Assembly: GCA_963714145.1 (NCBI GenBank)
Contig: OY970235.1
Coordinates: forward strand, 930,001-994,000
Length of the DNA: 64,000 nt
Direction: 5' to 3'
DNA from: JBBWZH01 sp035544115
GTDB taxonomy: Bacteria; Actinomycetota; Actinomycetes; Mycobacteriales; CADCTP01
Each line of letters opens with the position of its first letter. Within the stretch, counting starts at the first letter, position 1. Under the pieces are notes generated by a model. It saw only the letters and a list, made by a program, of their open reading frames with translations. It made no database searches and was not told the DNA's origin. The translations under genes were made by a program, and so were the position numbers. Of this stretch, positions 60,847 to 64,000 are shown piece by piece.

Positions 60847-62475
60847 ATGACCGCACGGCCAGGCAAGGTCGCGATCTTCGAGCAGTTCCGTGCCGACGGG
60901 ATCACCCACATGTTCGGCAACCCGGGCACCGTCGAGCAGGGCTTCCTCGACGTCGTCGACCAACTGCCGGACCTCGACTACGTGCTGGCCCTGCAGGAGA
61001 CCGTGGCGATCGGCATCGCCGACGGCTACGCCCGGGCCAGCGCCGGGCCGGCGCTGGTCCAGCTGCACAGCGGGGTCGGGCTCGGCAACGGCATCGGGAT
61101 GCTCTACCAGGCCAAGCGGGGGCACTCCCCGCTGGTGGTCATCGCCGGCGAGGCCGGCGTGCAGTACGACGCGATGGACGCGCAGATGGCGGCCGATCTG
61201 GTGGCGATGGCCCGCCCGGTCACCAAGTACGCCACCCGGGTTCTGCACCCGGGGTCGGTGCTGCGCGTGCTGCGCCGGGCGATCAAGGTGGCCATGACGC
61301 CACCGCGCGGACCGGTGTTCGTCGCCCTCCCGCTCGACGTGCTCGACCAGAGCACGGACGAGCCGGCGGTGCGCACGACGATCCCCACCCGGTCCGTGAC
61401 CCCGGTGGCGGCGGAACTGGCCGCGGCCGCGGCGCTGCTCGGCGCCGCGGCCCGGCCGGTCATCCTGGTCGGGGACGGTGTGTCGGTGTCCGGGGCGCAG
61501 GCCGAGCTGACCCGGGTGGCCGAGCTGCTCGGCGCCCCGGTCTGGGGCGTCGACTCGTCCGAGCTGAACATGGACACCACCCACCCGCTCTACCGCGGCC
61601 TGACCGGGCACATGTTCGGCCCGGTCAGCGCGGCCGCGGTGGCCGACGCGGACGCCGTGCTGATCGTCGGCAGCTACGTCTTCCCCGAGGTGTTCCCGCT
61701 GCTGTCGAGCCCGTTCCGGGCCGGCGCCACGGTGGTGCACGTCGACCTGGACGACTACGAGATCGGCAAGAACTTCCCGGTCGACGTGGCGCTGGTGGCC
61801 GACCCGCGGCCGACGCTGGCCGCGCTGGCGCAGCAGCTGGCCGGCGCCGACCGGCCGGGCGAGGTGGCCCGGCACGCGGCGGAGTACGCGGCCGACCTGT
61901 GGGAGCCGCCGAAGCCGGCCGCGGACGCGCCGCTGATGGAGCTGTTCGCGGCCGAGTTGGCCGCGAACGCGCCGCCGGACCTGGCCGTGTTCGACGAGGC
62001 GCTGACCGCGTCCCCGGCACTGACCAGGTACCTGCCGGCGCGCCGGCCGGGCAGCTGGTTCAGCACCCGCGGCGGGTCGCTCGGGGTCGGCATCCCCGGT
62101 GCCATCGGGATCAAGCTGGCCCGGCCGGACGCCGAGGTGATCGGCTTCACCGGCGACGGCGGCAGCATGTACACGATCCAGGCACTGTGGACCGCGGCCC
62201 GGCACGGGGTGGGCGCGAAGTTCGTCATCTGCAACAACCACCGGTACGAGCTGCTGAACCAGAACATCGAGCAGTACTGGCGGGACGGCGGGATCGCCGA
62301 GCACGCGCTGCCGAGCTCGTTCGACCTGTCCTGGCCCGAACTCGGGTTCGCCGACCTGGCCAGGGGCCTCGGCGTGGACGCGACCCGGGTGGAGAAGCCC
62401 GACCAGGTGGCGCCGGCCGTGCGCCGCCTGCTGGCCCACGACGGGCCGTTCCTGGTCGACCTGGTAACCGGCTGA
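60847..62475 (+). CDS. ThDP-dependent decarboxylase, benzoylformate decarboxylase-like
   Basis: 542 residues. The three ThDP-enzyme domains are present: ITHMFGNPGTVEQGFLDVVD with the cofactor-activating Glu in LALQETVAIGIADGYARASA, LVQLHSGVGLGNGIGMLYQA, the central domain with PVILVGDGVSVSGAQAEL, and the diphosphate motif GFTGDGGSMYTIQALWTAAR ... ICNNHRY. It is nearest to benzoylformate decarboxylase and acetolactate-synthase-like enzymes, so decarboxylation of a 2-keto acid, or carboligation, is predicted. Confidence 0.92.
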   Translation: MTARPGKVAIFEQFRADGITHMFGNPGTVEQGFLDVVDQLPDLDYVLALQETVAIGIADGYARASAGPALVQLHSGVGLGNGIGMLYQAKRGHSPLVVIAGEAGVQYDAMDAQMAADLVAMARPVTKYATRVLHPGSVLRVLRRAIKVAMTPPRGPVFVALPLDVLDQSTDEPAVRTTIPTRSVTPVAAELAAAAALLGAAARPVILVGDGVSVSGAQAELTRVAELLGAPVWGVDSSELNMDTTHPLYRGLTGHMFGPVSAAAVADADAVLIVGSYVFPEVFPLLSSPFRAGATVVHVDLDDYEIGKNFPVDVALVADPRPTLAALAQQLAGADRPGEVARHAAEYAADLWEPPKPAADAPLMELFAAELAANAPPDLAVFDEALTASPALTRYLPARRPGSWFSTRGGSLGVGIPGAIGIKLARPDAEVIGFTGDGGSMYTIQALWTAARHGVGAKFVICNNHRYELLNQNIEQYWRDGGIAEHALPSSFDLSWPELGFADLARGLGVDATRVEKPDQVAPAVRRLLAHDGPFLVDLVTG

Positions 62476-62488
62476 GGGGGTGGGCTGG

Positions 62489-63133
62489 ATGAACGAGATC
62501 ATCCGCCGGGACGGCGGGCGCCTTGCCGGCCAGACCGTCGCGATCCTGATGGAGAGCGACTACGTCGAATACGAACTGCACTACTACCAGCGCCGGTTCG
62601 CCGAGGAGGGCGCCCGGATCGAGTTCCTGACCCGGCTCTGGGGCCAGCCGTCGATCACCTTCACCGGCCACGAGTACCGCGAACCGTTCACTGTGGACGG
62701 TGACCTGGAGGCGGTGGACGACGTCCGGCTGGCCGGCTACTCGGCGCTGATCGTGCCGTCCGGCATCGTCTCCGACCGGCTCCGCTACACCGAGGACGTG
62801 GACCAGCCGGCGCCGGCGGTCGAGCTGCTGCGCCGCGCGTTCAGCCGGCCGTCTGTCCTCAAAGGAATCATCTGTCACGGGATGTGGCTGGTGGCGCCGA
62901 TCCCGGAGGTCGTCGCCGGCCGGCGGGTGGTGGCGCACAACAACCTGATCGGCGACGTCCGCAACATGGGCGCCAAGTACACCGACCAGGACGTGGTGGT
63001 GGACGGCGACCTGGTCACCGGCCGCAGCGCCGGGCACTGCCACCTGTTCGCCCGCACGATCATCGATCTGCTCGCCGCCCGGGCCACCCTGGCGCACACC
63101 GACCGGGCCCGACTCCTGCGGAGCACGCTATGA
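62489..63133 (+). CDS. DJ-1/PfpI-superfamily protein 2
   Basis: 214 residues from ATG 62489, nine bases after GGGGG; GTG 62480 is less likely. TVAILMESDYVEYELHYYQR, RFAEEGARIEFLTRLW, YSALIVPSGIVSDRLRY and the nucleophile SVLKGIICHGMWLVAPIPEV identify PfpI-type fold; NLIGDVRNMGAKYTDQDVVV and DGDLVTGRSAGH close it. It differs strongly from DJ-1/PfpI protein 1, so the two are not a recent duplication. Stop overlaps the next gene (ATGA). Confidence 0.9.
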   Translation: MNEIIRRDGGRLAGQTVAILMESDYVEYELHYYQRRFAEEGARIEFLTRLWGQPSITFTGHEYREPFTVDGDLEAVDDVRLAGYSALIVPSGIVSDRLRYTEDVDQPAPAVELLRRAFSRPSVLKGIICHGMWLVAPIPEVVAGRRVVAHNNLIGDVRNMGAKYTDQDVVVDGDLVTGRSAGHCHLFARTIIDLLAARATLAHTDRARLLRSTL

Positions 63134-64000
63134 CTGCCCTCGACCTGCCGACCAGCGCGCCCACGTTCAGCTTCTCCGACCTGGTGGCCGGCTACGTCAC
63201 CGGCTACGACCCGGACCGCCGGCTGGTCGACCTGCGTACCAGCGACGGCCACCCGGTCCGGGCGGACCTGACCAACCTCAGCTCGGCCGAGTTCCTGCGC
63301 AACCTCGGCGACCCCTACGTGGACGCCGGGTCGCATGTGGACGATCTGCTGACACCCGGCACCCAGCTGTTCGTCTACGGCGCCTTCTACCCGGAGTCGG
63401 GGCCGGACGTGATCGACGCGAAGCGGCTGGTCTTCCTCGGCCGGCGGGCCGGTGAGTACAACTTCGAGGAGCCTGGCTGGTGGGTGCGCCAGCTGGTGGA
63501 GCTGGCCAAGTTCTACCGGCGGGCCCAGTTCGGCGAGGGCGAGATCGACTACTCCGACTACCGGACGATGCTGCGCCTCGGCGGTGACAAGAACGAGCAG
63601 CACGTGCAGGAGACCGACACCATCTCCCGGCTGGTCTACGGCATGGCGACCGCGTACATGCTGACCGGGCAGGACGACTTCCTGACCGTGGCCGAGAAGG
63701 GCACCGAGTACCTGCGCGACCACATGCGCTTCGTCGACCGGGATGCCGACGTCGTGTACTGGTACCACGGCATCGAGGTCAACGGCGACAGCGAGCGCAA
63801 GCTGTTCACCTCCGAGTTCGGCGACGACTACGACGCCGTCCCGATGTACGAGCAGATCTACGCGCTGGCCGGCCCGACCCAGACCTACCGGGTCACCGGC
63901 GACCCGCGGATCGCCGCCGACATCGAGTCGACGCTGCGCCTGTTCGACCGGTACTACAAGGACAACGAGCGCGGCGGCTACTTCTCGCACATCGACCCGA
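63130..64000 (+). CDS. AGE-family (N-acylglucosamine 2-epimerase-like) protein, 3' end beyond the window
   Basis: 290 residues visible. An N-terminal domain of about 110 residues (FSFSDLVAGYVTGYDPDRRL ... GTQLFVYGAFYPESGPD) precedes an alpha/alpha barrel: GWWVRQLVELAKFYRRAQFG, QETDTISRLVYGMATAYMLT, TEYLRDHMRFVDRDADVVYW and SEFGDDYDAVPMYEQIYALA. AGE-fold enzymes epimerise or isomerise sugars. From memory, this N-terminal domain plus barrel layout also occurs in cyanobacterial proteins. The gene is cut by the window end. Confidence 0.82.
   Translation, partial: MTALDLPTSAPTFSFSDLVAGYVTGYDPDRRLVDLRTSDGHPVRADLTNLSSAEFLRNLGDPYVDAGSHVDDLLTPGTQLFVYGAFYPESGPDVIDAKRLVFLGRRAGEYNFEEPGWWVRQLVELAKFYRRAQFGEGEIDYSDYRTMLRLGGDKNEQHVQETDTISRLVYGMATAYMLTGQDDFLTVAEKGTEYLRDHMRFVDRDADVVYWYHGIEVNGDSERKLFTSEFGDDYDAVPMYEQIYALAGPTQTYRVTGDPRIAADIESTLRLFDRYYKDNERGGYFSHIDP

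Overview
The window is very GC-rich chromosomal DNA from a filamentous, sporulating actinomycete, most likely Micromonosporaceae. The evidence is heavy third-position G/C use, many GTG starts, ATGA/GTGA stop-start overlaps, and the actinobacterial markers WhiA, an SsgA-like sporulation protein, RbpA, OpcA and an actinobacterial suf operon with SufR. No rRNA, tRNA or CRISPR array was seen.

Layout. (1) 0-10.4 kb: Phd-type antitoxin, metallo-beta-lactamase-fold hydrolase, uvrA, SsgA-like protein, uvrC, then rapZ-yvcK-whiA. (2) 10.5-16.2 kb: gap-pgk-tpiA, a solute-binding lipoprotein, secG, rbpA. (3) 16.2-16.9 kb: an antitoxin and a PIN toxin lying tail to tail. (4) 16.9-25.4 kb, minus strand: the pentose-phosphate operon tkt-tal-pgi-zwf-opcA-pgl. 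(5) 25.7-30.3 kb: ctaB, an ATP-grasp protein, ctaA, and a DoxX-like protein with an 11-residue repeat tail. (6) 30.5-37.6 kb: sufR-B-D-(mini-ORF)-Rieske-C-S-U-(mini-ORF)-sufT. (7) 37.6-46.2 kb: GNAT protein, zinc-finger anti-sigma-like protein, ABC-F ATPase, polytopic membrane protein, small HTH protein, enoyl-CoA hydratase-like protein, ABC exporter. (8) 46.16-47.91 kb: a DUF4277/IS1634-like insertion sequence placed exactly between two convergent genes. (9) 47.9-50.1 kb, minus strand: a cNMP-domain histidine kinase and a truncated hemoglobin. (10) 50.3-64 kb, plus strand: an accessory metabolic cluster that runs off the window.

The accessory cluster is the most interesting part. After a stand-alone zinc alcohol dehydrogenase with its own terminator comes a tightly packed run of at least 13 genes: alpha/beta hydrolase, two Nif11-like small proteins, two GMC flavin oxidoreductases, a protein with tandem EthD-like domains, an unrecognised Trp-rich protein, an aryl-alcohol-type dehydrogenase, a MetX-fold hydrolase/acyltransferase, two different DJ-1/PfpI proteins, a ThDP-dependent 2-keto-acid decarboxylase-like enzyme and an AGE-fold epimerase (partial). 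The enzyme types fit 2-keto acid to aldehyde to alcohol/acid chemistry with ester or sugar steps, but the substrate cannot be read from sequence. The divergent kinase/hemoglobin pair may regulate it.

Quality note. Zwf, Pgi, Tal, Tkt, the ABC-F protein and the ABC exporter are conserved end to end but are read only by changing frame many times, nearly always because of one extra base. These lie in three patches (about 20.0-23.5, 40.1-41.3 and 44.4-46.0 kb). Assembly or base-calling error is the simplest explanation; I give the reconciled spans.
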